Shown piece by piece: positions 8,638-17,440 of a stretch of 64,000 bases of DNA. Source of the DNA: Arthrobacter sp. ov118 (GTDB lineage Bacteria > Actinomycetota > Actinomycetes > Actinomycetales > Micrococcaceae); assembly GCF_900116495.1 (NCBI RefSeq), contig NZ_FPAY01000002.1:310001-374000 (forward strand). The letters run 5' to 3'. The position numbers were made by a program, and so were the translations under genes. The notes beneath the pieces were generated by a model, which saw only the letters and a list, made by a program, of their open reading frames with translations, was not told the DNA's origin and made no database searches. The stretch's first letter is position 1, and each line of letters starts with the position of its first letter.

Positions 8638-8777
8638 GGCTCACCCTGAGTCCTTGCAGGATCGGGAAATTGAACTCATTCAAGAAAACCAGCCATCTAG
8701 TGTGCGCGGGAGTGCCTGCCGTGCGGTGTACTGCCAGTTCCTGTTAGGCCGCCCCGGTGCGCCGTACCGTAGAAGCC

Positions 8778-9694
8778 ATGGACAACAGCAAGGACGTCCG
8801 CGAGTTCCTCATGAACCGGCGGTCACGCATCACTCCCGCCCAGGCCGGCCTGCCCGCCTACGGCGGGACGAGGAGGGTGGCCGGCCTCAAACGCGAGGAA
8901 GTGGCCATGCTGACCGGCGTAAGCACCGAATACTACGCCCGGCTCGAACGCGGGAACCTCCGGGGAGCATCCGAGAGTGTCCTCGAGTCCCTCGCCGGTG
9001 CCCTCCAGCTCGACGAGGCTGAACGGGCCCACCTGCTCGATCTGGCCAAGGCCGCCGCACCGTCCCGGGCACCAGGTGCACGCCGGGTCCGGGCAGAAGT
9101 GCGCCCCAGCGTTGAGCGGATCCTGGCCGGCATGACAGGCACGCCCGCCTACATCCGCAACTCACGGATGGACATCGTGGCCGCCAACAGCCTCTGCTTC
9201 GCCCTCTACGGGGGCATCCTCAGCGCCGACACCCTGCCGCTGAACCTCGCACGGTTCATGTTCCTGGACCCGCGGTCCCAAGATTTCTTTCTCGAATGGA
9301 ACACCCTCGCAGATGACCTTGCCGCCGCGCTCCGCACCGAAGCAGGCCGCAACCCGCGCGATAGAACAGCCTCATTGGTGACCTTGCCACCGGAAGCACG
9401 GAATTCTCGACACGCTGGGCACGGCACAACGTCCGCTTCCACCGCTCCGCCCGCAAGACACTGCACAACCCGCTCATCGGAGACATCGAACTCACCGGTG
9501 ATTCACTCGAACTCCCCGGAGAGGGCCTGACCCTCATCGCCTACACCGCCGAACCCGGAAGCCAGGCTCAGCAACAACTCGACTTCCTCACCAGCTGGAG
9601 TACAACCGGAAAACGTCCGGCCGGACCGCTTCCAGCCAACGCGAACACCGCGACGACCACGCCACCCGAAAGCGAGTCGCAGGACCGATCATGA
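8778..9694 (+). pseudogene. MmyB-like helix-turn-helix regulator with a frameshift
   Basis: From ATG 8778 the frame encodes a typical actinobacterial XRE/MmyB regulator. The N-terminal HTH has LPAYGG, KREEVAMLTGVS and YYARLERG, and the following ligand-binding domain has AYIRNSRMDIVAAN and FMFLDPRSQDFF. After AGRNPRDR (about 9365) the frame leaves the family and stops at 9530. The matching C-terminus continues in the next frame from 9368 (SLIGDLAT, FSTRWARHNVRFHR, LTLIAYTAEPG) to TGA at 9692-9694. One missing base around 9360-9368 explains both halves. Either the gene is broken or the base call is wrong. Such regulators normally control an adjacent oxidoreductase gene, but none is present here. 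Confidence 0.8.
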
Positions 9695-9723
9695 GCGTCA
9701 CGTAACGCTGCGAAAAACGCGAG

Positions 9724-10107
9724 TTAATGGAACACCAGCCAGCCGGCAAGGCTTGCCAGTCCGGTCAGGACGGCGCCCCACACGATGTCCGCCACCACGA
9801 TCGAGAGCGGCCAGTCCTTGAGCGTGGCAGCGTTGGTCAGGTCATAGGTGGCGTAAGCGAACGTGCCCAGCGCGGCACCGTAGCCGAGCGCGGTGAGCCA
9901 GGTGCCGCGCTCGAGCGCGGGCGTCAGGGCGAAGAAGAGGATCCCTGCGATGTACAGCACGTAGAAGGCGACGGCGTACCCTAGATGGGGCTTGTCCGCC
10001 ATGAGGTGGCCCAGATGGTTCCGGTAAAACTTGCTCATTGATTTGAGCCAGACCGCATCTAGGATGGCGAAGGTGGCGGCGACGACCAGGAACTGCAAGA
10101 TGAGCAT
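9724..10107 (-). CDS. DUF2177 family membrane protein
   Basis: Starting at ATG 10107 this gives a 127-residue protein, the usual DUF2177 length, with four predicted membrane helices. The first is ILQFLVVAATFAILDAVWL; family features FYRNHLGHL, ALGYGAALGTFAYATYDLTN and LKDWPL are present. Function is unknown. The coding frame stays open upstream to 10305, but that part is the antisense of the lipoate-ligase gene. Another ATG at 10125 lies inside the start region of that gene. No ribosome-binding site is visible on this strand, so translation may be leaderless or weak. Confidence 0.82.
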   Translation of the reverse strand: MLILQFLVVAATFAILDAVWLKSMSKFYRNHLGHLMADKPHLGYAVAFYVLYIAGILFFALTPALERGTWLTALGYGAALGTFAYATYDLTNAATLKDWPLSIVVADIVWGAVLTGLASLAGWLVFH

Positions 10108-10123
10108 AAGGGAGCATAACAAC

Positions 10124-10882
10124 ATGCCGCAGGCCGAAGCCGGACCCCGGACACTGGCGGTCGTCCGGCAGGAGGAAACGCTGGGTGCCGCCGCGGACCT
10201 GGATTTCGCCCTGGATCTGCTGCAGCGGGTCAAGGCCGGGACCGTGGGTCCGACGCTGCGGCTGTACCGGCCCGAACCCACCGTGGCCTTCGGCCAGCGC
10301 GACACCCATCTGCCGGGCTTCGATGCTGCCGTCCAGGCCTGCCGGGATCTGGGGTTCGAACCTCTGGTCCGGAAGGCCGGCGGCCGGGCCGCCGCCTATC
10401 ACCAGGGGACGCTGGTGATCGACCACATCGAGCCGCACGCCGATGCCATCGCCGGAGCCAAGGGACGGTTCTCCCTGTTCGGTGAACTGCTCGCCGGGGC
10501 ACTGCGCGATGCCGGCGTGGACGCCGGCGTCGGCGAGATTCCCGGGGAGTACTGCCCCGGCGAGTTCAGCGTGCACGGCAGCGGCCCGCAGGACCCCGGC
10601 CGCCGGATCAAACTGGTCGGCACCGCCCAGCGGGTCGTCGCCGGCGGCTGGCTCTTCAGCTCCGTGATTGTGGTGGAGAACTCCGCCCCGATCCGCGCCG
10701 TCCTCGAAGCCAGTTACGCCGCCCTCGGCCTGGCCTGGGACCCGACGACGGCGGGCGCCGCCGATGACCTCGTGCCGGGGCTCGACGTCGACGCCGTCGA
10801 GGCCGCGGTGATCGCCGCCTACGGCCGTTACGCCGCGCTCAGCCGGGCGGAGTTCTCCAGCTTGCGCCAGGTGTACAGCTAG
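10124..10882 (+). CDS. lipoate--protein ligase family protein (BPL/LplA/LipB fold)
   Basis: A 252-residue protein of the biotin/lipoate ligase fold. RLYRPEPTVAFGQRD is the typical early motif, VRKAGGRAAAYHQGTL is the 'RRxxGGxxVxH' substrate loop in variant form, and KLVGTAQRVVAGGWLFSS contains the catalytic-lysine motif 'KxxGxAQR'. It probably transfers lipoate or octanoate to a protein domain, though paralogues with changed loops do other acyl transfers. The ATG at 10124 has AAGGGAG about nine bases upstream, overlapping the opposite-strand DUF2177 start. The gene ends tail to tail with the carboxyltransferase gene; the two stop codons overlap. Confidence 0.85.
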   Translation: MPQAEAGPRTLAVVRQEETLGAAADLDFALDLLQRVKAGTVGPTLRLYRPEPTVAFGQRDTHLPGFDAAVQACRDLGFEPLVRKAGGRAAAYHQGTLVIDHIEPHADAIAGAKGRFSLFGELLAGALRDAGVDAGVGEIPGEYCPGEFSVHGSGPQDPGRRIKLVGTAQRVVAGGWLFSSVIVVENSAPIRAVLEASYAALGLAWDPTTAGAADDLVPGLDVDAVEAAVIAAYGRYAALSRAEFSSLRQVYS

Positions 10883-12432
10883 GCCTGCCCGCCAATGCTG
10901 CCCAGGTTGCGGTATTTCGCGAGCCGCCGGCCGAGCAACTCGGTGATCCCGGTGCCGGCAAGGGTGGCGAGCTCGTATTCGATGGCCTGGCCGACGCGCT
11001 GGCAGAAGGCCCTTCCTTCGAGCGCGGCATCGCCGCGCTCGTCCACGATGTGATCCACGAGGCCGCCGGCAAACAGCGAGGCGACATTGACGCCCTGGGC
11101 TTCGGACATGGCCGGGGCAAAGTCCGTGGTGCGGTGGACAATGGCGCTCGCGCCTTCGGGCGGCAGCGGGGACAGCCAGGCGTGCTGGGCCGCGATGGTC
11201 CGGTCGGCCGGCAGCAGAGCCAGGGCGCCTCCGCCGGCTCCCTGGCCGAGCAGCACCGAGACAGCGGGCGAATTCAGGCCGATGAGGTCATGCAGCGACC
11301 GGGCAATTTCGCCGGCGAGCCCACCTTCCTCAGCCTCCTTCGACAGCGCGGCGCCGCCCGTGTCGATCACCGTGACCAGCGGCAGGCCGAGCTCCTCGGC
11401 CAGCCGCATTCCGCGGCGTGCCTCCCGCAGCGACGCCGGCCCCATCGCCGTCTGCTGCGAGGGCCGCGGCCGGGTGTGGCCGATCACCACGCAGGACTTC
11501 TGGCCGAAGCGGGCCAGCGCCAGCAGGAGGCCCGGGTCCTTCTCGCCCTGCCCTGTGCCGTTGAGCGGGAGAACGTCGCGGGCGCCGTAGGCGAGCAGTT
11601 GCCGCAGGTCCGGCCGGCGCGGATTCCGGGAAATTTCGATCGACTCCCAGGCCCCGGCGTCGGAGGGTTTAACGGCGAGCGTCCGGGGCGGATTCACGCG
11701 GGCGGCCGGGCCGGTGACCAGGATGCTCAGGGCGCGGTCGACGACGTCGGACAGCTGCCAAGGCGGGACGACGGCGTCGATGAGCCCCTTGTCGAAGAGG
11801 TTTTCGGCCACCTGGACGTTCTCCGGAAAGGGGCTGCCATAGAGCGACTCGTAAACCCGAGGGCCCAGGAAGCCAAGCAACGCCCCCGGCTCGGCCACGG
11901 TGATGTGCCCGAGTGAACCCCAGGACGCCATCACGCCGCCGGTGGTGGGGTGGCGCAGGTAGACGAGGTAGGGCAGCCCGGCCTGGCGGTGTGCCCGCAC
12001 GGCCGCGCTGATTTTCACCATGGACAGGAAGGCGATGGTGCCTTCCTGCATGCGTGTGCCCCCGGACGCCGGGCCGGCCAGGAGCGGAAGTCCCTCCCGG
12101 GTTGCCCGTTCGACGGCGTTCACGATCCGTTCCGCCGCGGCGAGCCCGATGGAGCCTGCCAGGAAGCGGAACTCGCTGACGATCACGGCCACCCGGCGGC
12201 CCCGGATGAGGCCTTCCCCGGTCAGGACTGATTCGTCCACGCCGGTCTTTGCCCGCGCGGCGGCGAGTTCCTCCCGGTAGGCGGCATCCGGTGCCGGGTC
12301 GGTCACCGCGGTATCCCAGCTGCGATAGGAGCCCGGATCCAGCACGGCTGCGATGAGTTCGGTGGCGTCCAAGTGCCGGACCTTTTGTTCCGACCGTCGC
12401 TTTTCCGGCCGGAGTTTCTCTTCTACTTGCAT
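10879..12432 (-). CDS. fused carboxyltransferase (AccD-like plus AccA-like halves)
   Basis: A 517-residue protein. The N-terminal half (about 40-260) is AccD-like: GLIRGRRVAVIVSEFRF, then GGTRMQEG and VKISAAV, with TTGGVMASW supplying an oxyanion glycine pair. The C-terminal half is AccA-like: VTVIDTGGAALSKEAEE, LLGQGAGGGALALLPAD and LSPLPPEGASAI. The AccD zinc ribbon is absent. It should move a carboxyl group between biotin and an acyl-CoA, or work as a decarboxylase as in the related malonate decarboxylase subunits. No biotin carboxylase or biotin carrier lies nearby. ATG 12432 follows GGAAGG by nine bases and lies two bases after the CoA-transferase stop, so the two genes are co-transcribed. 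Confidence 0.85.
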   Translation of the reverse strand: MQVEEKLRPEKRRSEQKVRHLDATELIAAVLDPGSYRSWDTAVTDPAPDAAYREELAAARAKTGVDESVLTGEGLIRGRRVAVIVSEFRFLAGSIGLAAAERIVNAVERATREGLPLLAGPASGGTRMQEGTIAFLSMVKISAAVRAHRQAGLPYLVYLRHPTTGGVMASWGSLGHITVAEPGALLGFLGPRVYESLYGSPFPENVQVAENLFDKGLIDAVVPPWQLSDVVDRALSILVTGPAARVNPPRTLAVKPSDAGAWESIEISRNPRRPDLRQLLAYGARDVLPLNGTGQGEKDPGLLLALARFGQKSCVVIGHTRPRPSQQTAMGPASLREARRGMRLAEELGLPLVTVIDTGGAALSKEAEEGGLAGEIARSLHDLIGLNSPAVSVLLGQGAGGGALALLPADRTIAAQHAWLSPLPPEGASAIVHRTTDFAPAMSEAQGVNVASLFAGGLVDHIVDERGDAALEGRAFCQRVGQAIEYELATLAGTGITELLGRRLAKYRNLGSIGGQA

Positions 12433-12434
12433 GC

Positions 12435-13670
12435 TCACTGGCCTTCCGCTCCGCGGCTGGATCCGGCGGCTGCGGCGGAGAGCCCCAGCCATTGCCGGAT
12501 CTGGTCCCCGTCCTGGTTCAGCAGCGGGGGCGCGGTGTGCGCCTTGAGCGTGGTTTCGGCGGTGTCAGCGGCGGTGAAGAACCGCAGCGGCGGCCCGGGC
12601 AGGCTCACGTTGCCGAGGATCTTATGGTCCACGTCTATCACCAGGCCCTGGGAGTGCACCTGCTCCCATTCGTACACTTCGTCCAGGGTACGGACCTTGC
12701 CGGCCGGGATCCCGGCGTCGTTGAGCTTGGCCAACAGCGGTGCGGCCTCAAACTCGGAGAACACCCGCTCCACCTCTTCGATGACCTTCTCCCGGTTCCG
12801 GACGCGGTCGGCGTTGGTGGCGAACTCGGGCCGCGTGTTGTCGATGCCGAAGGTGGAGGCGAAGGTTGCCCAGAGCTTCTCGCTGCCGACGCTGATCTGC
12901 ACCCGGCCCTGCCGGCAGTGGAACAGCCCGTAGGGGGCAATCGAGGGGTGGTGGTTTCCCTGGGCCTTCGGGACTTCGCCCGCCACGGTGGCGCGCGTGC
13001 CCTGGAAGGCATGGACCCCGATCAGGGCTGCCAGCAGGGACGTGCGGACGATCTGCCCCTGGCCGGTCCGCTCCCGCTGCAGCAGCGCCGCGAGCGTGCC
13101 GAACGCGCCATACATGCCGGAGAGCAGATCGGCGATGGGCACCCCAACACGCTGGGGGTCGTCCGGCCCGGACCCGGTGAGGGACATCAGTCCGGCTTCG
13201 CCTTGGAGGATCTGGTCGTAGCCGCTGCGCCGGGATTCAGGCCCGTCGTGGCCGAAGCCGGTGATGGACAGGATAACCAGCGCGGGGTTCAGGGCATGCA
13301 TCTGCGCGGCCGAGAACCCGAGCCGGTCCAGGACGCCGGGCCGGAAATTTTCGATCACGACGTCAGCGCGTTCCAGCAGTTCACGCAGTACCGTCTGCCC
13401 GTCGTCGCTCTTCAGGTCCAGGGCGATGGATTCCTTGTTGCGGTTGCAGGAGAGGAAGTACGTGGCCTGCGGATCGTCCTCGGGGCCCACGAACGGCGGA
13501 CCCCAGCCTCGGGTATCGTCCCCGGTGCCCGGGTTCTCCACTTTGATGACCCGTGCTCCGAGGTCCGCCAGCATCATTCCGGCGTGCGGACCGGCGAGGG
13601 CACGGCTCAGGTCCACCACGAGGTAGCCCGAGAGCGGGCCTTCTGCTTGGGGCGTTGGTTCAGTGCTCAT
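12435..13670 (-). CDS. CaiB/BaiF family CoA transferase
   Basis: A 411-residue class III CoA transferase. Visible are VVDLSRALAGPHAGMMLADLGARVIKVE at the N-terminus in family order, NFRPGVLDRLG, and GYDQILQGEAGLMSLTG, in which Asp152 aligns with the catalytic aspartate that forms the acyl-anhydride. A late PAGKVRTLDEV follows. It should transfer CoA from one acyl-CoA to a carboxylic acid. It sits between the MatC-like permease gene and the carboxyltransferase gene on the same strand, so the likely acceptor is the imported acid. It has good family length and no missing motif. The donor and acceptor cannot be named from sequence. Confidence 0.9.
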   Translation of the reverse strand: MSTEPTPQAEGPLSGYLVVDLSRALAGPHAGMMLADLGARVIKVENPGTGDDTRGWGPPFVGPEDDPQATYFLSCNRNKESIALDLKSDDGQTVLRELLERADVVIENFRPGVLDRLGFSAAQMHALNPALVILSITGFGHDGPESRRSGYDQILQGEAGLMSLTGSGPDDPQRVGVPIADLLSGMYGAFGTLAALLQRERTGQGQIVRTSLLAALIGVHAFQGTRATVAGEVPKAQGNHHPSIAPYGLFHCRQGRVQISVGSEKLWATFASTFGIDNTRPEFATNADRVRNREKVIEEVERVFSEFEAAPLLAKLNDAGIPAGKVRTLDEVYEWEQVHSQGLVIDVDHKILGNVSLPGPPLRFFTAADTAETTLKAHTAPPLLNQDGDQIRQWLGLSAAAAGSSRGAEGQ

Positions 13671-13756
13671 GGCTGTTCCTTTTCTTGCTGGATTTGGCTG
13701 TTAACGCCTGCCGCCGGCGGGATTCAGTTGCGGCGTTGATTGCGGTGGCTGGCCGG

Positions 13757-15148
13757 CTACATCCAGCCGGGCATCACCATGACCAGCCAAGCGATGGCGG
13801 GACCGACGACGACGACGATGCCGCTGTAGGCCAGGATCTGCTTGTAGAACTTGTCCTTGTCCACGTCTTCCGGGGCATTGGCGAGCACCAGCGCGCCGTT
13901 GGTGGAGAACGGGGAGACGTCAACGATCGTGGCGGCAACGGCCAGGGCGGCGATCACTCCGACGGCGCCGACTTCGCCGGTGGACAGGAAGGGGACAGCC
14001 AGTGGGATGAGGGCGGCGAGGATGGCGGTGGAGGAGGCGAAGGCCGAGACCACGGCGCCGATGTAACAAATCAGCAGGGCCGCGAGCAGGGGCATCCCCA
14101 GATGGGCTACGCCATCGGAAACGAACTTGATGGTGCCGGCTTCCTCCAGGACGCCCACGAACGTGAGCATGCCGCAAATGAGCAGGACGGTGGACCAGCT
14201 GATCTTGTTCACGGCGCCCTTCTGGGCGGCCGGGGAGACGAGGGCCAGGATGATCGCGATGGTGATGGAGACGAACCCGACGTCCACCTTGAAACCGAGC
14301 GAGATGACGGCCAGGGCGATCAGGCCTGCGATGGTGACCAGTTGCGGAACGGTCGCGCGGGCAGCGCTGGCGTCGGCGGCGGTGGAACCGGCTGAGGCGG
14401 AACCGGAGGTTCCCTTCGCCGAGACGCCGGCGGGCGAAATGTCAGACCCGGAGCCCCGCAAGGTAGCGCCGGCTGCACGGGCGCCCACGCTGACAGTCAT
14501 CCGGGTTTCGGCGGCCTGCTCCACCAGCTGGCCAGCCTTCGTGGAGCGGAACCTGTTGCCGCCCAAGACGATGGACAGCACCACGGCAATGGCGAGGTTG
14601 AAGATGAAGCTGGCCAGGAAAATGGCCATCGGGCTGGCTTCCAGGTCTGTCTTGGCGATGATGCCGTTGACCGTGACGCCGTAGACGGCGATGGGGGAGA
14701 AGCCGCCGGCCTGCGCGCCATGGATGACCATCATGCCCATCAGCAGCGGGTTGATCTTGTGCTTGGCGGCGAAGCTCAGTGCGATCGGCGCGATAATGGC
14801 GACGGCGGCGGGAGACAGGGCGCCTACAGCGGTGATGAGCGCGGTGATGGCGAACATCACCCAAGGGATGAGCGCGACTTTATTGCCCACCAGCCGGACA
14901 GCGCCGCGGACCAGCAGGTCGATCGTTCCGTTGTTTTGGGCGATGGCGAAGAGATAAGTGACACCGACGATGGTCAGGAACAACCCGCCAGGGAAATTGG
15001 CGAGGATGTCATTCGTGGACATGCCGAGCACGACCGAGCCCAGCAGGAATGCGCCCACGAAGGCAAGGGCGCCCATGTTGAGGGGCAGCACCGTGGCGAG
15101 CAGGAACATCACCGCCAGGATGATGATGGAGAGTACGGGAGCGGACAT
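13757..15148 (-). CDS. MatC-like dicarboxylate permease (SLC13/IT superfamily)
   Basis: A 463-residue membrane protein with about twelve hydrophobic helices. The first third matches the MatC N-terminal family: LPLNMGALAFVGAFLLG, NDILANFPGGLFLTIVGVTYLF, and AQNNGTIDLL. GALSPAAVAIIAPIAL and ASSTAILAALIPLA are the paired ion-transporter hairpins. A Ala/Ser/Thr-rich cytoplasmic loop lies near residues 215-265. MatC proteins of rhizobia import malonate and similar diacids; that is family knowledge. The gene is divergent from a FadR-type regulator and heads an operon with a CoA transferase and a fused carboxyltransferase, which fits import of a diacid for CoA activation. Confidence 0.85.
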   Translation of the reverse strand: MSAPVLSIIILAVMFLLATVLPLNMGALAFVGAFLLGSVVLGMSTNDILANFPGGLFLTIVGVTYLFAIAQNNGTIDLLVRGAVRLVGNKVALIPWVMFAITALITAVGALSPAAVAIIAPIALSFAAKHKINPLLMGMMVIHGAQAGGFSPIAVYGVTVNGIIAKTDLEASPMAIFLASFIFNLAIAVVLSIVLGGNRFRSTKAGQLVEQAAETRMTVSVGARAAGATLRGSGSDISPAGVSAKGTSGSASAGSTAADASAARATVPQLVTIAGLIALAVISLGFKVDVGFVSITIAIILALVSPAAQKGAVNKISWSTVLLICGMLTFVGVLEEAGTIKFVSDGVAHLGMPLLAALLICYIGAVVSAFASSTAILAALIPLAVPFLSTGEVGAVGVIAALAVAATIVDVSPFSTNGALVLANAPEDVDKDKFYKQILAYSGIVVVVGPAIAWLVMVMPGWM

Positions 15149-15212
15149 CGTTGTTCCTCCGGATCGAGAGATAGATGTGATGTGGCTTACTGGCTTAGTG
15201 GCCTAGCCTCCT

Positions 15213-15227
15213 AGACACTAGGTGTCT
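15213..15227. promoter_or_regulatory. palindromic operator candidate for the FadR-type regulator
   Basis: AGACAC-TAG-GTGTCT is a perfect six-base inverted repeat with a three-base centre. It sits 55 bases before the regulator gene and 65 bases before the permease gene. Flanking CCTAG elements repeat nearby. The position between divergent regulator and target genes, and the short-spacer palindrome, fit a GntR/FadR operator, but the protein-site match is inferred. Confidence 0.55.
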
Positions 15228-15281
15228 TTGTCAATAGTTCTCCGGTACGCTTGGGTTTCAGGACAGGCTGGAAGGACGCGC

Positions 15282-15989
15282 ATGGCAAAGCAGTCGGCAA
15301 CGCACCAGATTTCCCGCGTCTCGCGGCCCCGGCTCTACGAGCAGCTGGTGGAGCAGATCATGGACTTCGTCGAGGCCGCCCAGCTGGGTCCCGGGGACAC
15401 GCTGCCGGCCGAGCGGGAGCTTGCCGAGAAGCTGGGCGTCTCGCGGGCAACCCTGGCGCAGGCCCTGGTGGCCCTCGAGGTGCTCGGCGTCATCGACGTC
15501 CAGCACGGCACGGGAGCGGTGCTCGTCTACCGGCCCAACGTTCCGTCCGTGATCAAGGGCCTCCGTGAGCACCGCAGCCGGTTGCCCGAGATCGTGGAGG
15601 CGCGGAGCACGCTGGAGGTCAAGCTGGCGGAACTTGCTGCGGCCCGGCGGACCGAGGCGGACATGCAAGCGATCGACCAGGCGCTCGACGCGATGGCGGA
15701 CGAGGTCTCCTCGGGGGCCAAGGGCGCGCACGGCGACGAGCTGTTCCACCAGGCAGTGACCGCCGCGGCGCATTCGGCAGTGCTGGCCCAGCTGATGACG
15801 TTCATTGCCGGAATGGTCTTGGAAACGCGCCTCGAATCGCTCGGGCAGCCCGGCCGTCCGGAGCAGTCACTTGCCTCCCACCGCCGGATTGCGGAGGCCA
15901 TCAGGGCCAAGGACTCCGCCGCGGCGGCGGCGGCAATGCTGGAGCACATTGAGCTTGTCTCCGATGTGGCCCTGCTGAAAAACGGGTAG
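15282..15989 (+). CDS. FadR-type GntR transcriptional regulator (FCD domain)
   Basis: A 235-residue regulator. The N-terminal winged helix reads LPAERELAEKLGVSRATLAQAL and VIDVQHGTGAVL. The C-terminal FCD domain has EIVEARSTLE, the metal-binding DELFHQAV, SHRRIAEAI and LEHIE. These histidines usually coordinate a metal that helps bind a small carboxylate effector. ATG 15282 has GGAAGG upstream; an earlier in-frame start at 15222 would overlap the operator and is unlikely. The gene diverges from the permease operon and is followed after five bases by a carboxylesterase, so it probably senses the acid they handle. MatR of the rhizobial malonate operon belongs to the same regulator class. Confidence 0.9.
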   Translation: MAKQSATHQISRVSRPRLYEQLVEQIMDFVEAAQLGPGDTLPAERELAEKLGVSRATLAQALVALEVLGVIDVQHGTGAVLVYRPNVPSVIKGLREHRSRLPEIVEARSTLEVKLAELAAARRTEADMQAIDQALDAMADEVSSGAKGAHGDELFHQAVTAAAHSAVLAQLMTFIAGMVLETRLESLGQPGRPEQSLASHRRIAEAIRAKDSAAAAAAMLEHIELVSDVALLKNG

Positions 15990-15994
15990 ATCGC

Positions 15995-17344
15995 ATGGAC
16001 GTGAATCTGGCCGCGAACCTTGCCGTGAACCTTGCCTTTGCGCCGCCGTGTGGTCCGGTCACCGGGTGGCGCGACGGCGACGTCGTGCGGGCAACCGGTA
16101 TTCCGTACGCCGCCGCCGGCCGGTTCCAGCCGCCCGCCCCCGCGCCCGACTGGTCCGATGTGCTCATGGCGACCACCCTGTCCCCGGCGTGCCCGCAGGG
16201 GCCGGTGCCGTTCCTGGATGACGTGCTGGGCACCCGCTACGGGGAACTTCCCGGCGACGAACATTGCCAGCGCCTCTCGATCACGCTGCCTGCTGGTACC
16301 GACGTTGGCGCACGCCTGCCCGTGATGGTGTGGCTGCACGGCGGCTCCTACACCTCCGGCTCGGGTGACCTGGCCATCTTCGACCCCGCATCGCTGGTTG
16401 CCGAAAATCACGTCATCGTTGTCTCGGTGACGTACCGGCTCGGCCTCTTCGGTTATCTGGCCACCGGCACCGGCCGGCCCGCCAACCTGGGCTTGCTGGA
16501 CCAGCTCGAGGCGTTCCGCTGGGTGCAGCGCAATATCGCCGCCTTTGGCGGCGATCCTGGCCGGGTGACCGCCTTCGGGCAATCCGCAGGAGGCGACGCC
16601 GTCGCGCACCTGATGGCGACGCCGGAGGCGGCATCACTGTTCCAGCGGGCCATCATCCAAAGCGCGCCCTTGGGCATCTCCCGGGGACGGGAAAAGATGA
16701 ACGCCGCCATGGGCGCCGCCGCGGAAGCTGTCACGGAAAGCACGTCGGCCATGGAGGTGGTGGCCGCCGAAGAGGATGTTGCCCGGACGGCACGTAAATT
16801 CGGGCTGGTGGCTGCCATGCCGTTTGGTACCCAGTACGGTCACGCGCCCCTGCCCCAGGAATCCGAGATCGACCGGGCCTGGAATGCTGCCGCGCCGGGA
16901 ATCGATGTCCTAATCGGCCATACCGCGGAGGAGGTCCGCCTGTTCCTGCCGCAGAGCCGCCGCCTGGGCCGCGTGGGGAGGATCCCCGTCGTCGGCGAAA
17001 CAGTCCTGAAAGCCATCACGTGGGCGGTCACCGAACTGGTCTATGGCAAGTCGGCCCGGCAGTTTGCCAGGCGGCATGTGCGTGCCGGCGGACGCGCCCA
17101 CAGCTACGTCCTGTCCTGGCGTGCGCCCGGGAATCCTTACGGTGCCGCGCACACCGTTGATCTGCCGCTGCTGTTCGGTCACCAAGGGACGTGGGAGGCC
17201 GCCGGGCTGCTGGCAGGCGCCAGTTGGGACGACATCAACGCCCACGGCCGCGCGATCCGGGCACTCTGGGCGAAGTTCGCCCATGGCGACAGCCTGGGGA
17301 CTCGAGGCGAGATTCCCGGCTCACTCCGGTACCGCTCGGTCTGA
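15995..17344 (+). CDS. type-B carboxylesterase/lipase family protein
   Basis: A 449-residue alpha/beta hydrolase of the carboxylesterase B family. HGG at 115-117 forms the oxyanion hole, GQSAGG at 195-200 holds the nucleophile Ser197, and GHTAEEVRLF and a late HTVDLPLLFGH supply the acid and histidine region. No signal peptide is seen, so it acts in the cytosol. It lies five bases behind the regulator gene and is probably co-transcribed. It might release the diacid used by the divergent operon from an ester; this is inference. The first residues are a threefold NLA repeat from a 12-bp tandem duplication. At 449 residues it is slightly shorter than the usual 490-550. Confidence 0.88.
   Translation: MDVNLAANLAVNLAFAPPCGPVTGWRDGDVVRATGIPYAAAGRFQPPAPAPDWSDVLMATTLSPACPQGPVPFLDDVLGTRYGELPGDEHCQRLSITLPAGTDVGARLPVMVWLHGGSYTSGSGDLAIFDPASLVAENHVIVVSVTYRLGLFGYLATGTGRPANLGLLDQLEAFRWVQRNIAAFGGDPGRVTAFGQSAGGDAVAHLMATPEAASLFQRAIIQSAPLGISRGREKMNAAMGAAAEAVTESTSAMEVVAAEEDVARTARKFGLVAAMPFGTQYGHAPLPQESEIDRAWNAAAPGIDVLIGHTAEEVRLFLPQSRRLGRVGRIPVVGETVLKAITWAVTELVYGKSARQFARRHVRAGGRAHSYVLSWRAPGNPYGAAHTVDLPLLFGHQGTWEAAGLLAGASWDDINAHGRAIRALWAKFAHGDSLGTRGEIPGSLRYRSV
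16001..16036 (+). repeat. 12-bp tandem repeat at the carboxylesterase N-terminus
   Basis: Three copies of a 12-mer (GTGAATCTGGCC, GCGAACCTTGCC, GTGAACCTTGCC) encode VNLA-ANLA-VNLA in frame. The copies differ by one to four bases, so the expansion is not brand new. Confidence 0.75.
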
Positions 17345-17440
17345 ACCCCGAGTTGGTCAGTGCCATCGTCATCATCTACCTCGCCCGCCGCCTCGTATAC
17401 GCCGCACGTACCCGGTGACCCTGTTGATAGATTCGGGGTC

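Noticed and set aside
10348..10370. tRNA T-loop-like GGTTCGAACC string
   Set aside because: It lies inside the lipoate-ligase-like coding region and no acceptor stem or anticodon arm can be built around it.
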